From: MFD00082-c5 sp963697995
GTDB taxonomy: Bacteria; Chlamydiota; Chlamydiia; Chlamydiales; JAJFMB01
Assembly (NCBI GenBank): GCA_963697995.1
Contig: OY969110.1
Location: 868,001 to 932,000, forward strand
Length of the DNA: 64,000 nt
Direction: 5' to 3'
Part shown: positions 27,085-36,284 of the stretch, piece by piece
Numbering within the stretch: the first letter of the stretch is position 1
Layout of the letters: the number at the start of each line of letters is the position of its first letter
Translations under genes and position numbers: made by a program
Notes under the pieces: model-generated
What the model saw: only the letters and a program-made list of their open reading frames with translations
The model's database searches: none
Told to the model about the DNA's origin: nothing

Positions 27085-27951
27085 ATGAAGTGCCTAAATT
27101 GTGATTGTGAAAAATTTGAATCAAAAAACATCCGCTTTAATCCTGAGATAAAAGGAGAAGAAGTTGAGGTGGTCGTGCTCTCATTTGTTTGCACAAAATG
27201 TCAGACGCCGTTAATGGATGGTGAGCAAATGAATGTGCTTAGAAGAAGCGCTGCGGATAAATATCGCAAGCAACATAATCTTTTGACATCTGAAGAGATT
27301 ATCAAATATCGCGCTTCGCTTGGAATGTCCCAAGCTGCTTTTGCCAATTATTTAAAAGTTGGAGAAGCCAGCATAAAGCGTTGGGAGACATATTTTGTAC
27401 AAGATGTTGTTCAAGATGATCATATTCGTTTGAAATGCGATGAAGCTTATGCAGAACTTAATGCTCTTGAGGTTCACTGGAAAAGTCATGTACCTGATAT
27501 TTACAGTGGCAATAGATCTTTTTGTTTAGAGTTGTTTAAACAGGCTGTGAAATATCTATGTGAGTTTACAAAGAGCCCTTTATTTTTGAATAAGGCACTT
27601 TTTTATGCCGACTTTAAACATTTTCAGCTTTATGGTACCGGAATAACAGGTACCCGTTATGTACATTTGGAGTATGGTCCATGTCCTGATCAATATCAAA
27701 ACTTGATACAATTGTTTCTTTCAAATGGAATTTTAGAGGCATGCAAAAACCACACCTTGAAATCCGTTGATAAGCCAGATTTATGCGTATTTTCCGATAC
27801 CGAAAAAGAAGTATTGGAAATGGTTGCTAATTTAGCTGCTAAAGATGGAGGAAAAAGACTTTTAAATATTTCTCATGAGGAAGAGGCCTTCAAAAATACA
27901 AAGGCATTCCAGATTATCAGCTACAAGTATTCTAATGAGCTTAAAATTTAA
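27085..27951 (+). CDS. YgiT/MqsA-type antitoxin fused to a Panacea (DUF4065) domain
   Basis: 288 residues in three parts. Residues 1-50 are the YgiT zinc finger (CLNCDC...CTKCQTPLMDGEQ); 65-105 an Xre-like helix-turn-helix (YRASLGMSQAAFANYLKVGEASIKRWE); 135-260 a Panacea/SocA-like domain (LFLNKALFYADFKHFQLYGTGITG, LEYGPCPDQYQNLI). Panacea domains neutralise many unrelated toxins. The protein probably binds the upstream MqsR-like toxin and represses the operon at the palindrome before it. Immediately follows the toxin (no spacing). Confidence 0.85.
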   Translation: MKCLNCDCEKFESKNIRFNPEIKGEEVEVVVLSFVCTKCQTPLMDGEQMNVLRRSAADKYRKQHNLLTSEEIIKYRASLGMSQAAFANYLKVGEASIKRWETYFVQDVVQDDHIRLKCDEAYAELNALEVHWKSHVPDIYSGNRSFCLELFKQAVKYLCEFTKSPLFLNKALFYADFKHFQLYGTGITGTRYVHLEYGPCPDQYQNLIQLFLSNGILEACKNHTLKSVDKPDLCVFSDTEKEVLEMVANLAAKDGGKRLLNISHEEEAFKNTKAFQIISYKYSNELKI

Positions 27952-28086
27952 TTTTATAGATGGTTATATTGATGTCAGGGAGCTGTGATTCGATTCTAAA
28001 AAATATTATTTAACCGAACATAGAAACAGCAAGGTATTAATTGTTTCTATATCAGAATAGAATAAAAAGTAATAAGGAAGCCCGTC

Positions 28087-28998
28087 ATGGCTAGAGAGCG
28101 AAATCTAAGTTTTTCAGAGAGAGAGGGTATAACGTCATTGCCAGTAGCTTACGAGCTTGAAGACCTTTCTTATGAAGTTCGTAATGAAATCAAATATATA
28201 TTAGACGAAGAGTTGAATAAATATTTCGGATATTATCGAGGCAATGCTGAATTGCCTGATTGGCAAAAAGTGTTTAAAGACTGGCATGTCCAATTTCTAA
28301 AGCTTCCCGTTGAGGCTTTTTATCCTGACAATACGCGATATCAATTATTAGGGTTACTCTCATCTGCTCCATATAATCAAGTACTGGATGTTTTGGAATT
28401 TTTTATTAATCACAAGATGTTAATAAATCATATTTTTGCTAACGAAATTTCTGATCTTTTTGAACGTGAACAAGTAGCTTATTTGTTAATTAAACGTAAT
28501 GAAAGCCAGAAAATTTTTGTGCCGAGAGCTACAAAAGAAGAAGGAACCGCCTACTTAAGAGCTTTAGAGTCACTAGATTCAGATCTTTTTTGTGGTGCTC
28601 GAAAAAACTTGGTCGAAGCAGGATATCACTTAATTAAAAAAGAATATAGCAAAAGTGTTCGAGAAAGTATTCATGCTGTTGAATCTGTAATTAGAGTTTT
28701 AACGAGCAACAGAAGTGTAAACTATTCGGACGGATTGAGAGAATTGAGTAAGAAATTCACTTTACATAGAGCTTTATGTGAAGGATTTATAAAGCTTTAC
28801 GGTTTCGCTAGCAATGAAGATGGTGTAAGGCACAGTTCAATTGATGGGATAGAAAGCGTAGACGAAGAAACGGCGTTTTATTTTTTAGGAGCATGTGCAA
28901 GTTTTGTAACATTTGTAACGCATAAAGCTCGCAAAAATCAGGCTAGAGAAGAGCTACAGCAAAGAAGTGCAGACGAAGCAAAACAGATAAATGAATGA
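28087..28998 (+). CDS. AbiJ-N-terminal-domain-4 protein with HEPN-like C-terminus, candidate phage defence
   Basis: 303 residues. The N-terminus (NLSFSEREGITSLPVAYELEDLSYEVRNEI) fits the AbiJ_NTD4 domain found in abortive-infection proteins. The C-terminal half (from about 165) is all-helical: GARKNLVEAGYHLIKKEYSKSVRESIHAVES and EDGVRHSSIDGIESVDEETA, like HEPN-fold modules, though the canonical RxxxxH box is only approximate (RHSSID). I infer an abortive-infection type defence role from the domain and from neighbouring defence genes. Start ATG 28087 has AAGGAAG upstream. Overlaps the next gene by 8 bases. Confidence 0.65.
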   Translation: MARERNLSFSEREGITSLPVAYELEDLSYEVRNEIKYILDEELNKYFGYYRGNAELPDWQKVFKDWHVQFLKLPVEAFYPDNTRYQLLGLLSSAPYNQVLDVLEFFINHKMLINHIFANEISDLFEREQVAYLLIKRNESQKIFVPRATKEEGTAYLRALESLDSDLFCGARKNLVEAGYHLIKKEYSKSVRESIHAVESVIRVLTSNRSVNYSDGLRELSKKFTLHRALCEGFIKLYGFASNEDGVRHSSIDGIESVDEETAFYFLGACASFVTFVTHKARKNQAREELQQRSADEAKQINE

Positions 28999-29482
28999 GG
29001 TCGCTATGCTAAATGAGATCAACGCGGGTCTAGAGGCCTGCAAAGCTTTTTGGAATGGTTACAAATGGATGGAAGATTTTGGGCAACGAATGTCAGAGGC
29101 TTCTAACAAAGAAGAAATGCTTACTTACCGACAAAAACTTTTAGACATGAAACAGGAGATGTTAAATTTACAGCAGGCATTTCTGCAGGAGCAACAATCC
29201 AAATATCGCTTAGAAGAACTTTTGCGGATGAAGGATGCATATTTTTTTAATGAAGATGAGGGCGTTTATAGGGAAATAAATCCAAAAAATGGCCATAGTC
29301 TTGCATACTGTCCAAAATGTATGCATGAAAAAGAAAAAGCTGTTCCTCTGCGTATTCCCGAAGCAGAAGAACGCGAACGGTGGATTTGCGCTGTTTGTGA
29401 ATGGAAGGGTTGGTCTAGAGCAGCAGATCAAAGGATAAGAAAACAAACCCTAGAAGCCATGAATCATTTTCGAAGAAACTAG
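28991..29482 (+). CDS. coiled-coil/zinc-ribbon partner of the AbiJ-like protein
   Basis: 163 residues from ATG 28991, overlapping the AbiJ-like gene, so co-translated. Residues 35-75 are a predicted helix/coiled coil (MKQEMLNLQQAFLQEQQSKY). Residues 95-150 form a zinc ribbon with two CxxC pairs (CPKCMHEKEKAVPLR and ICAVCEWKG). I know similar zinc-ribbon proteins from phages and mobile islands but no proven function. Its coupling to a putative abortive-infection protein suggests a sensor or adaptor. Confidence 0.65.
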   Translation: MNEVAMLNEINAGLEACKAFWNGYKWMEDFGQRMSEASNKEEMLTYRQKLLDMKQEMLNLQQAFLQEQQSKYRLEELLRMKDAYFFNEDEGVYREINPKNGHSLAYCPKCMHEKEKAVPLRIPEAEERERWICAVCEWKGWSRAADQRIRKQTLEAMNHFRRN

Positions 29483-29489
29483 TTAATCT

Positions 29490-32400
29490 CTATTTAATTT
29501 CATTCATCCATTGATCAGCTAGCAGTTCCGCTTGTTCGAGAACAGTCTGAGTAGCCTTTTCTTGTAGGTCTGGCGGGTAGCCATATTTTCTTAGAATCCG
29601 CTTTACGAGCACACGCAATTTCGCTTTTACACTTTCCTTCAAGGTCCAGTCAATAGTTGTATTATTGCGGATAGAGTTGGCAAGTTCTCTAGCAATCACT
29701 CTTAATTGATCATCTCCTAAAACATCGCGTGCGCTCTTATTATCCGCGAGGGCGTCATAGAAGGCGTATTCATCATCGTTTAGCCCTAAATCTTGACCTT
29801 TTTGATTGGCTTGTCTGATTTCTTTAGCTAATTGAATGAGCTCTTCAATGACCTGGGCAGTTTCTATTAAGCGTCCTTGATATCTCTGAATAGTGTTTTC
29901 AAGCATTTCAGTGAAATTTTTTGCCTGTACTACATTTTTGCTTGATCTACTTCGAATTTGATCCTTCAAAAGTTTTTTTAGCATTTCGAAAGCAAGATTT
30001 TTTCGTTCCATGCCTTTGACTTCTGCAAGGAATTCATCGGAAAGAATAGAAATTTCAGGGTTTTTAAGACCGGCGGCGGCGAAGATATCAACCATTTCAG
30101 TTGATGCTACGGCTCTAGAAACGATTTGTTGCAGAGCTGTATTGAGTTCGTCCATATCCTTTCCCGACCCTGTTGTGGACTTTGCAAAAGCAGATCTTAC
30201 GTTTTGAAAAAAGCCAACACTATCCCTAATTTGCTTTGCCTCATCACTTGCAGCACAGAGTGAAAAGGCTTTCGATAAATCAAGCGTTGTTTGCATGAAA
30301 CGTTCTCGTCCCTTTTCTTGGGACAAAATATGCTCCATCGCTGCAGGAATTATGGAAAGCCTCTCTTGGGGTGTCCCATTGATCGCTTTAGAGTAGTCAA
30401 ATTTATAAAATAGCTGCTGGACGACATCGTATTTTTCCTGCATCAAAGCGATCGCTTCTTTTTGAGGAACTCCAATCTCTCCTCGATCCTGTTCCGTGTA
30501 GTTAGCTAAGGCTTTTCGAAGTTGATCGGCTATTCCTAAATAATCAACAATTAATCCGCCTGGTTTGTCCTTGAATACTCGGTTGACTCTGGCGATAGCT
30601 TGCATAAGTCCGTGCCCTTGCATCGGCTTATCGATATACATCGTGTGCATGCAGGGGGCATCAAAACCTGTCTGCCACATATCGCGCACAATGACGAGCT
30701 TTAAAGTGTCATTAGGGCTCTTGGCACGCTTAGCTAGTAGATCCCTTGCCTTCTTGTTTCTTACATGAGGCTGGAAATCTTCAGAGTCGCTTGCAGATCC
30801 CGTCATAACAACTTTGATGAATCCTTGATTGTCATCATCACTATGCCAATTTGGACGCAGTTTGATGATGGCTTTATAAAGCTCGACGCAAATTCGACGA
30901 CTCATGCAGACAATCATGCCTTTACCATCCATCGCTTCTGTACGGCGCTCAAAATGATCTACAATATCAGCAGCAATTAGGTTAATTCGGTTTTCTGCTC
31001 CAACAAGTGCTTCTAGTCTAGCCCACTTACTTTTGAGTTTTTCTTTGAGGTCAACCTCTTCCTTTTCGGTAAGCTCTTCAAAGTCCTGTTCGATACGAGG
31101 ACGTTCATTTTCGTTAAGCTCGATTTTAGCGAGCCTGCTTTCGTAGTAAAGTCGAACGGTTGCACCATCCTCAACAGCCTGTTGAATGTCGTAGGTGTGA
31201 ATATTGTCACCAAAAACAGCATAGGTGTCTTTATCGGAAAGTTCGATTGGTGTACCTGTAAAGCCAATGAAGGAAGCATTTGGTAATCCATCACGCATGT
31301 GTCTAGCAAAACCATCGATAAAATCATATTGACTGCGATGGGCTTCATCGGCAATTACGATGATATTGCGGCGATCGGAAAGTAATTGATAGGATTCTCC
31401 ATTTGAAGGTGAGAATTTCTGAATCGTTGTAAAAATTACACCACCGGAAGCAACGGAAAGAAGTTCTCTAAGATGTTTTCTGTCATTTGCTTGAGCAGGT
31501 GTCTGGCGTAAAAGCTCTTTGCAGCTCGAGAATGTTCCAAAAAGCTGCTCGTCCAAGTCATTTCTATCCGTCAAGACGATCAAGGTCGGATTCTGCATAG
31601 CTTTTTGTTGAATAATTTTTCCCGCGTAGAATGCCATAGACAAACTTTTGCCGGAACCTTGGGTATGCCAGATAACGCCAGCTCTTTTATCACCACTAGG
31701 GGAGGAAGCATCAATCGTGCATTCAATGGCTTTGTTCACCGCGTGATACTGATGGTAAGCAGCAATTTTTTTGACAATTTTTTCAGCATCAATTTCAAAT
31801 ACCGTAAAATTGCGTATGATATCCAAAAGGACATCATGGCGAAACAAGCCCTTGAGCAATGTTTCGAGTTCTGCGGTTCCTTTAGGGGCTACCGATTTGC
31901 CATCAATTGTTCTCCATGGCATAAAGCGTTCTTTGTTCGAAGTTAAAGAGCCTACTTTTGCTTCGATTCCATCTGAGATAACTAAAAGACTGTTTGTTCT
32001 AAAAAGAGAAGGTATATCTTTCTTATATGTTTGAAGCTGATTGTAGGCATGAGTAAGGGTGGTATTTTCATTGACTGCATTTTTGAGCTCAATAACAGCT
32101 AAGGGAATACCATTAATGAATATGATGATATCCGGTCGGCGATTGCGCTTGTTTTCAACAATTGTGAATTGATTGACGGCTATAAAACTGTTATTGGCAA
32201 CATTTTCAAAGTCGATTAAGTAGGCTTTATCTCCAGCGATACTGCCGTCTTCTCTTGTATATTCAACATCAACACCGTCAACAAGCATGCGATGGAATAG
32301 GTAGTTATCATCAATAAGATCGGGTGCTCGCGATGTGATAATTTTCCGACATACATCTTTTAGAATTTCTACAGAAAACTTTGGGTTTATCGTTGTTAAT

Positions 32401-32567
32401 GAGGAAAGTAGCCGCTTTTCGAGAATGATGTCTGAATAGTTTTTGCGTTCTTGGTTTGGACTATCAGGAGCAATATCAGCCCCTTGAATTAATTCATAAT
32501 CCAAGCTCTCAAGCCAGGCAAGTGTTGCTTGTTCTACTATGTCTTCTGAGAACCTTCCATGGTTCAT
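29490..32567 (-). CDS. hsdR: type I restriction enzyme, R (motor/nuclease) subunit
   Basis: 1025 residues. N-terminal PD-(D/E)XK nuclease region with AVIELKNAV near residue 160. Superfamily 2 translocase motifs: Walker A TQGSGKSLSM (about 305), DEAHRSQYD (about 410), FTGTPIELSD, and later QAIARVNRVF. The C-terminus is helical for binding the methylase core. Cuts DNA after ATP-driven translocation when the recognition site is unmethylated. Last gene of the RHH-hsdM-hsdS-hsdR operon, 10 bases after hsdS. Intact frame. Confidence 0.96.
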   Translation of the reverse strand: MNHGRFSEDIVEQATLAWLESLDYELIQGADIAPDSPNQERKNYSDIILEKRLLSSLTTINPKFSVEILKDVCRKIITSRAPDLIDDNYLFHRMLVDGVDVEYTREDGSIAGDKAYLIDFENVANNSFIAVNQFTIVENKRNRRPDIIIFINGIPLAVIELKNAVNENTTLTHAYNQLQTYKKDIPSLFRTNSLLVISDGIEAKVGSLTSNKERFMPWRTIDGKSVAPKGTAELETLLKGLFRHDVLLDIIRNFTVFEIDAEKIVKKIAAYHQYHAVNKAIECTIDASSPSGDKRAGVIWHTQGSGKSLSMAFYAGKIIQQKAMQNPTLIVLTDRNDLDEQLFGTFSSCKELLRQTPAQANDRKHLRELLSVASGGVIFTTIQKFSPSNGESYQLLSDRRNIIVIADEAHRSQYDFIDGFARHMRDGLPNASFIGFTGTPIELSDKDTYAVFGDNIHTYDIQQAVEDGATVRLYYESRLAKIELNENERPRIEQDFEELTEKEEVDLKEKLKSKWARLEALVGAENRINLIAADIVDHFERRTEAMDGKGMIVCMSRRICVELYKAIIKLRPNWHSDDDNQGFIKVVMTGSASDSEDFQPHVRNKKARDLLAKRAKSPNDTLKLVIVRDMWQTGFDAPCMHTMYIDKPMQGHGLMQAIARVNRVFKDKPGGLIVDYLGIADQLRKALANYTEQDRGEIGVPQKEAIALMQEKYDVVQQLFYKFDYSKAINGTPQERLSIIPAAMEHILSQEKGRERFMQTTLDLSKAFSLCAASDEAKQIRDSVGFFQNVRSAFAKSTTGSGKDMDELNTALQQIVSRAVASTEMVDIFAAAGLKNPEISILSDEFLAEVKGMERKNLAFEMLKKLLKDQIRSRSSKNVVQAKNFTEMLENTIQRYQGRLIETAQVIEELIQLAKEIRQANQKGQDLGLNDDEYAFYDALADNKSARDVLGDDQLRVIARELANSIRNNTTIDWTLKESVKAKLRVLVKRILRKYGYPPDLQEKATQTVLEQAELLADQWMNEIK

Positions 32568-32577
32568 AATAATATCC

Positions 32578-33867
32578 TTATATTGTGGCTGAAATTAGAG
32601 TTTCAGCCTCTCGAATTTTGACTTCTCCATTGATGAGTTTTGGTAGAAGGGTATCTCGAATTTCTGATAGAACTTTCGCATTAATATCGAGAGACAATTC
32701 CTTTTCGTGAAGAAACGATATTATTTTGCCGAATGCAATCATTAATTCCTTTTTAGGTATCCAAAAAGTAACATTATTTAAATTTTGAATTGTTATTTGA
32801 GGTTGTGCAGAACCAGTGGCATATCTAGTCATGTCTAAATATTTAAGCATGTATTCAAGATAGTATCGATTTATATCATTGTTTTTTAAGATTTCGCAAA
32901 CTAAGGAGTTGTTTGTAACAAAAGATTTAGGAATTGTTCGATGAATTTTGCCTGAAGCTGCACCCCGACACGCAATTATTACTTGTGGTTCATCATATAA
33001 AAAAGTTGTGTAGTAACCAATTAGACCGTTTCCTCCAAAAACAGGAAATCCATCTTCAATTAATTCACTAGTTGGGAGGTTTTTGCCATAAACTATATTT
33101 GACACATTGTGGAGATATACAATTTTCCACCCACTTGGTATTTTTCCTAAAGGCGAATCAACAAAACTATCAGGAAAGAGTTCCGCTATTTCTGCGCTTA
33201 AGCCTTCAGGCTCTCGATCAGCAGTTTTAGCCTTTATAGGATCAAAGTCAATGAACCAACTTTTGAAAAGAGAGCTAGCAATATCCTCTAGCGTTTTGCT
33301 CATTTGGCGATTCAGTTCGATTTTTTCGTCAAGCGAACTAAGAATGTCTACAATCGAGTCTTGAGTAACTCTAGAAGGCAGTGAAAGGGAAACACTTTCC
33401 GAAAAACGTGTAAATTGGAATCTGGCAATTCCGGTATGTTGTACTTGATGTGCTTCAATTTCACCGCTATTATAAATATTTTGCAAAAACCAAAAAACGT
33501 ATTGGGGATTTACAATTTCATCCTTGATTCGTAATATTCTGGCAAAGCTGGAACATGTAAGAGGCAAACTTTCATTTTCTAAGATCTTGGGAGTAATAAT
33601 AGCAGTTCTTCCAGTGGGTTGATCTTTTGTGCCACCCGCTGTTTCTATAAGTATATCCCATGCTTTAAGTGATTTTAGGAGGGCTTTTTTATGTTGAATA
33701 AACCTTATGGGGACGTTTGCTAACTGTCCTTCTCTTATTGCCTTAAAATCAGTACCACGAATGACTTTCATCGGAATAGAGTCTTCGACAATCTCTGCTT
33801 CACCCCACTCTCCATCACGTGTATAGAAGAGTAAATCTTTGAAAAGTACCTTATCTTTATTTTCCAT
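32578..33867 (-). CDS. hsdS: type I restriction-modification specificity subunit
   Basis: 429 residues from ATG 33867 (AGAGG seven bases upstream), overlapping hsdM by 11 bases. Two target-recognition domains separated by conserved helical spacers: first TRD about 1-165, spacer DSIVDILSSLDEKIELNRQM and LFKSWFIDFDPIKAK, second TRD about 235-385, final spacer KVLSEIRDTLLPKLINGEVK. The spacers set the distance between the two half-sites. The DNA sequence recognised cannot be read from this. Appears intact. Confidence 0.95.
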   Translation of the reverse strand: MENKDKVLFKDLLFYTRDGEWGEAEIVEDSIPMKVIRGTDFKAIREGQLANVPIRFIQHKKALLKSLKAWDILIETAGGTKDQPTGRTAIITPKILENESLPLTCSSFARILRIKDEIVNPQYVFWFLQNIYNSGEIEAHQVQHTGIARFQFTRFSESVSLSLPSRVTQDSIVDILSSLDEKIELNRQMSKTLEDIASSLFKSWFIDFDPIKAKTADREPEGLSAEIAELFPDSFVDSPLGKIPSGWKIVYLHNVSNIVYGKNLPTSELIEDGFPVFGGNGLIGYYTTFLYDEPQVIIACRGAASGKIHRTIPKSFVTNNSLVCEILKNNDINRYYLEYMLKYLDMTRYATGSAQPQITIQNLNNVTFWIPKKELMIAFGKIISFLHEKELSLDINAKVLSEIRDTLLPKLINGEVKIREAETLISATI

Positions 33868-35425
33868 ATCCAATCCTCTCTAGCTGCCTACGAATTTCGT
33901 TGTCCATTTCTTGGGATTTAGCCATCTGTTCAGCAAGCGTCTTTGTCAACTCAAGCATTTTCTCATTAAAAGAGCTTTCTTCTTCCTCAATCTCTTCGGC
34001 GCCTACATAACGTCCAGGAGTAAGAACATATCCATGTTCTTTAACTTCTTCTAATTTCGTTGATTTACAGAATCCAGGAACATCTTGATAGCCATCTAAG
34101 AAAGAAAGATGATCGACTTTTTCTCCACGCCAAGAATGGTAGGCGCTGGTGATATAGTTAATGTCTTTTTCTAAATCGAGATCTTTATGAGTACGATCTG
34201 CCATAAAACCTAACTTACGAGCATCGATAAATAGAATTTCACCCCTACGATCTCTAAGTTTATTTTTAGCGGCTAAACCACCACTTCGATCTTTGGCTAA
34301 AAACCAAAGACAAACAGGGATCTGTGTTGAATAAAATAGCTGTCCAGGAAGAGCTACCATGCAATCAACTAAATCGTCTTCAATAAGGCGTTTGCGAATT
34401 TCACCCTCACCACTTGTATTCGAACTCATAGAACCGTTGGCGAGAACAATCCCAGCTACACCATGAGGTGCAAGATGATGAACCATATGCTGAAGCCAAG
34501 CATAATTGGCATTTCCTGCTGGAGGAATACCGAATTTCCAGCGCATATCTTCACGAAGGTTTTCACCGCCCCAATCAGAAATATTGAAAGGTGGGTTTGC
34601 AATGATGTAGTCTGCTTTTAGGTCTTTATGTAAGTCGTTGTGAAAGGTGTCAGCATTTTTTGAACCAATGTTACCTTCAATTTGACGTATAGCTAGATTC
34701 ATCTTGCAGAGACGCCAAGTCGTGGGGTTGGATTCTTGACCGTAGATAGAAATATCACCGATACGACCGCCATGAAGCTCGACGAATTTTTCTGATTGGA
34801 CAAACATTCCTCCTGAGCCACAGCAAGGATCATATACTCGCCCTTTATAGGGTTTCAGCATTTCGACAAGGAGTCGTACAATGGATTGAGGAGTGTAGAA
34901 TTCTCCTCCGCCCTTACCTTCTGCACTGGCAAATCGGGAAAGGAAGTATTCATAAACACGACCAAGAACGTCTTTCTGTCCCTGTGTGTGCATGCTGATT
35001 GTGCTCATTAAATCAACGAGATCACCAAGTTTTTCTTTATTTAACGCAGGTCTTGCATAGTCTTTAGGTAAAATGCCTTTGAGTGCGCTGTTCTTTTTTT
35101 CGAGTTCTGACATGGCTTCATCGATGATCGTCCCGATTTTTACAGAACGCGCATTAGATTTAATGTTGTCCCAACGAGCGGGTTTTGGAACCCAAAAGAC
35201 ATTTTCTGCAAGGTATTCGTCGCGGTCTTCAGGATCAGCCCCTTCTTCATTTTTGAGCTTATTGTATTTTTCCTCGAAAGCATCTGAGATGTACTTAAGG
35301 AAAATCAAACCTAAAGCGACATGTTTGTATTCTGCTGGGTCCATGTGGCCGCGCATTTTATCGGCAGCAGCCCATAATTGTTGCTCAAAGCCAATGTTAG
35401 CACCTGATGTCGAATTCACTTTCAT
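33857..35425 (-). CDS. hsdM: type I restriction-modification methyltransferase subunit
   Basis: 522 residues. N-terminal helical domain (MDPAEYKHVALGLIFLKYISDAF), then the N6-adenine methylase fold with the AdoMet motif DPCCGSGGMF (about 200) and catalytic NPPF (about 279). GGGEFYTPQSIVRLLVEM precedes motif I as in all HsdM. Methylates adenine in the HsdS-defined site and with HsdR forms the restriction complex. The ATG at 35425 lies 3 bases past the stop of the RHH gene, implying one operon. Confidence 0.97.
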   Translation of the reverse strand: MKVNSTSGANIGFEQQLWAAADKMRGHMDPAEYKHVALGLIFLKYISDAFEEKYNKLKNEEGADPEDRDEYLAENVFWVPKPARWDNIKSNARSVKIGTIIDEAMSELEKKNSALKGILPKDYARPALNKEKLGDLVDLMSTISMHTQGQKDVLGRVYEYFLSRFASAEGKGGGEFYTPQSIVRLLVEMLKPYKGRVYDPCCGSGGMFVQSEKFVELHGGRIGDISIYGQESNPTTWRLCKMNLAIRQIEGNIGSKNADTFHNDLHKDLKADYIIANPPFNISDWGGENLREDMRWKFGIPPAGNANYAWLQHMVHHLAPHGVAGIVLANGSMSSNTSGEGEIRKRLIEDDLVDCMVALPGQLFYSTQIPVCLWFLAKDRSGGLAAKNKLRDRRGEILFIDARKLGFMADRTHKDLDLEKDINYITSAYHSWRGEKVDHLSFLDGYQDVPGFCKSTKLEEVKEHGYVLTPGRYVGAEEIEEEESSFNEKMLELTKTLAEQMAKSQEMDNEIRRQLERIGYGK

Positions 35426-35428
35426 TTG

Positions 35429-35617
35429 TTACTCCTTCACGGGCTTGATTTTTAGCCCTTTCTCACTGCCATATTTTTCTAAAAATTCGTTAAGGGCATA
35501 ACGGATTATCCAAGCTGTTGATACTCCATTCATTGAAGCTAACTTTGAAATGAGCTCATGCTTTTCTTCTGATAAAATTACAGAGGTTCGAGCAGTTTTT
35601 GCTGTATCACTTGTCAT
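35429..35617 (-). CDS. ribbon-helix-helix (CopG/Arc-like) small regulator
   Basis: 62 residues from ATG 35617. A short strand (ARTSVILSEEKHELI) followed by two helices (LASMNGVSTAWIIRYALNEFLEKYG) matches the RHH DNA-binding fold. Lies as first gene of the hsdMSR operon, so it is well placed to autoregulate and set restriction-modification expression in a newly entered host. That role is inference from position. Confidence 0.75.
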   Translation of the reverse strand: MTSDTAKTARTSVILSEEKHELISKLASMNGVSTAWIIRYALNEFLEKYGSEKGLKIKPVKE

Positions 35618-35768
35618 CGGTCACTCCAGGTTGCATATTTTTGGTGTATTTTACTTCAATATGATGGAATTTGCAACCTTAAATACTTCTTCACCAGTCA
35701 TTTATTAACTGTTTAAGGGAAAGAAATTAGCTTTGTATTTAAACTAATAATTTAATTAAGGAGTTTGT

Positions 35769-36188
35769 ATGAAAGAGATGCAATGCAAAGAAAAATTTAT
35801 AGAGTTAAGGTCGCAAGGACTTTCCTTTGAGAAAATTTCCAAAGAAATCAATGTCTCGAAACCAACGCTAATTAAATGGAATCAGGAATATTCCCAGGAA
35901 ATTTCAAATTTAATCTTTTTTCATTCAGAAAAATTAATCGAAGAATTCAAGTTATTGAGAATTCATAAGATTGAATCGTTGTCGCGCACTCTAAATCGTG
36001 TTCTGGAAGAGATTTCGAAGCGCAATTTTGAAAATGTTAGTACAAAAGATCTGATATCCATCGCTTTTTCTCTCGAAGACAAGCTAAAAGAAAGCGTGTC
36101 AGGAATCGAATGCTACACAGGAATCACGGAAAGTTTTTTTGATGATGAAACTTTACCGAAAGAAAAAACCGTTCCGATTCTTTACTGA
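35769..36188 (+). CDS. helix-turn-helix protein (terminase-small-subunit/resolvase-like HTH)
   Basis: 139 residues from ATG 35769 (AAGGAG seven bases upstream). Residues 9-40 form a helix-turn-helix (FIELRSQGLSFEKISKEINV, then SKPTLIKWNQEY). The remainder is helical with a possible coiled coil. Similar small HTH proteins occur in phage and mobile elements as regulators. Starts 150 bases from the divergent RHH gene. Confidence 0.65.
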   Translation: MKEMQCKEKFIELRSQGLSFEKISKEINVSKPTLIKWNQEYSQEISNLIFFHSEKLIEEFKLLRIHKIESLSRTLNRVLEEISKRNFENVSTKDLISIAFSLEDKLKESVSGIECYTGITESFFDDETLPKEKTVPILY

Positions 36189-36284
36189 TCTTTTACCAAA
36201 ATTTTTCCTTTTTTTCGGGAGAATCTCTTTTTTCTTTTCATAAATCTTACATATATGTATGTTTTTTTCTTTATGGAGGGACTT

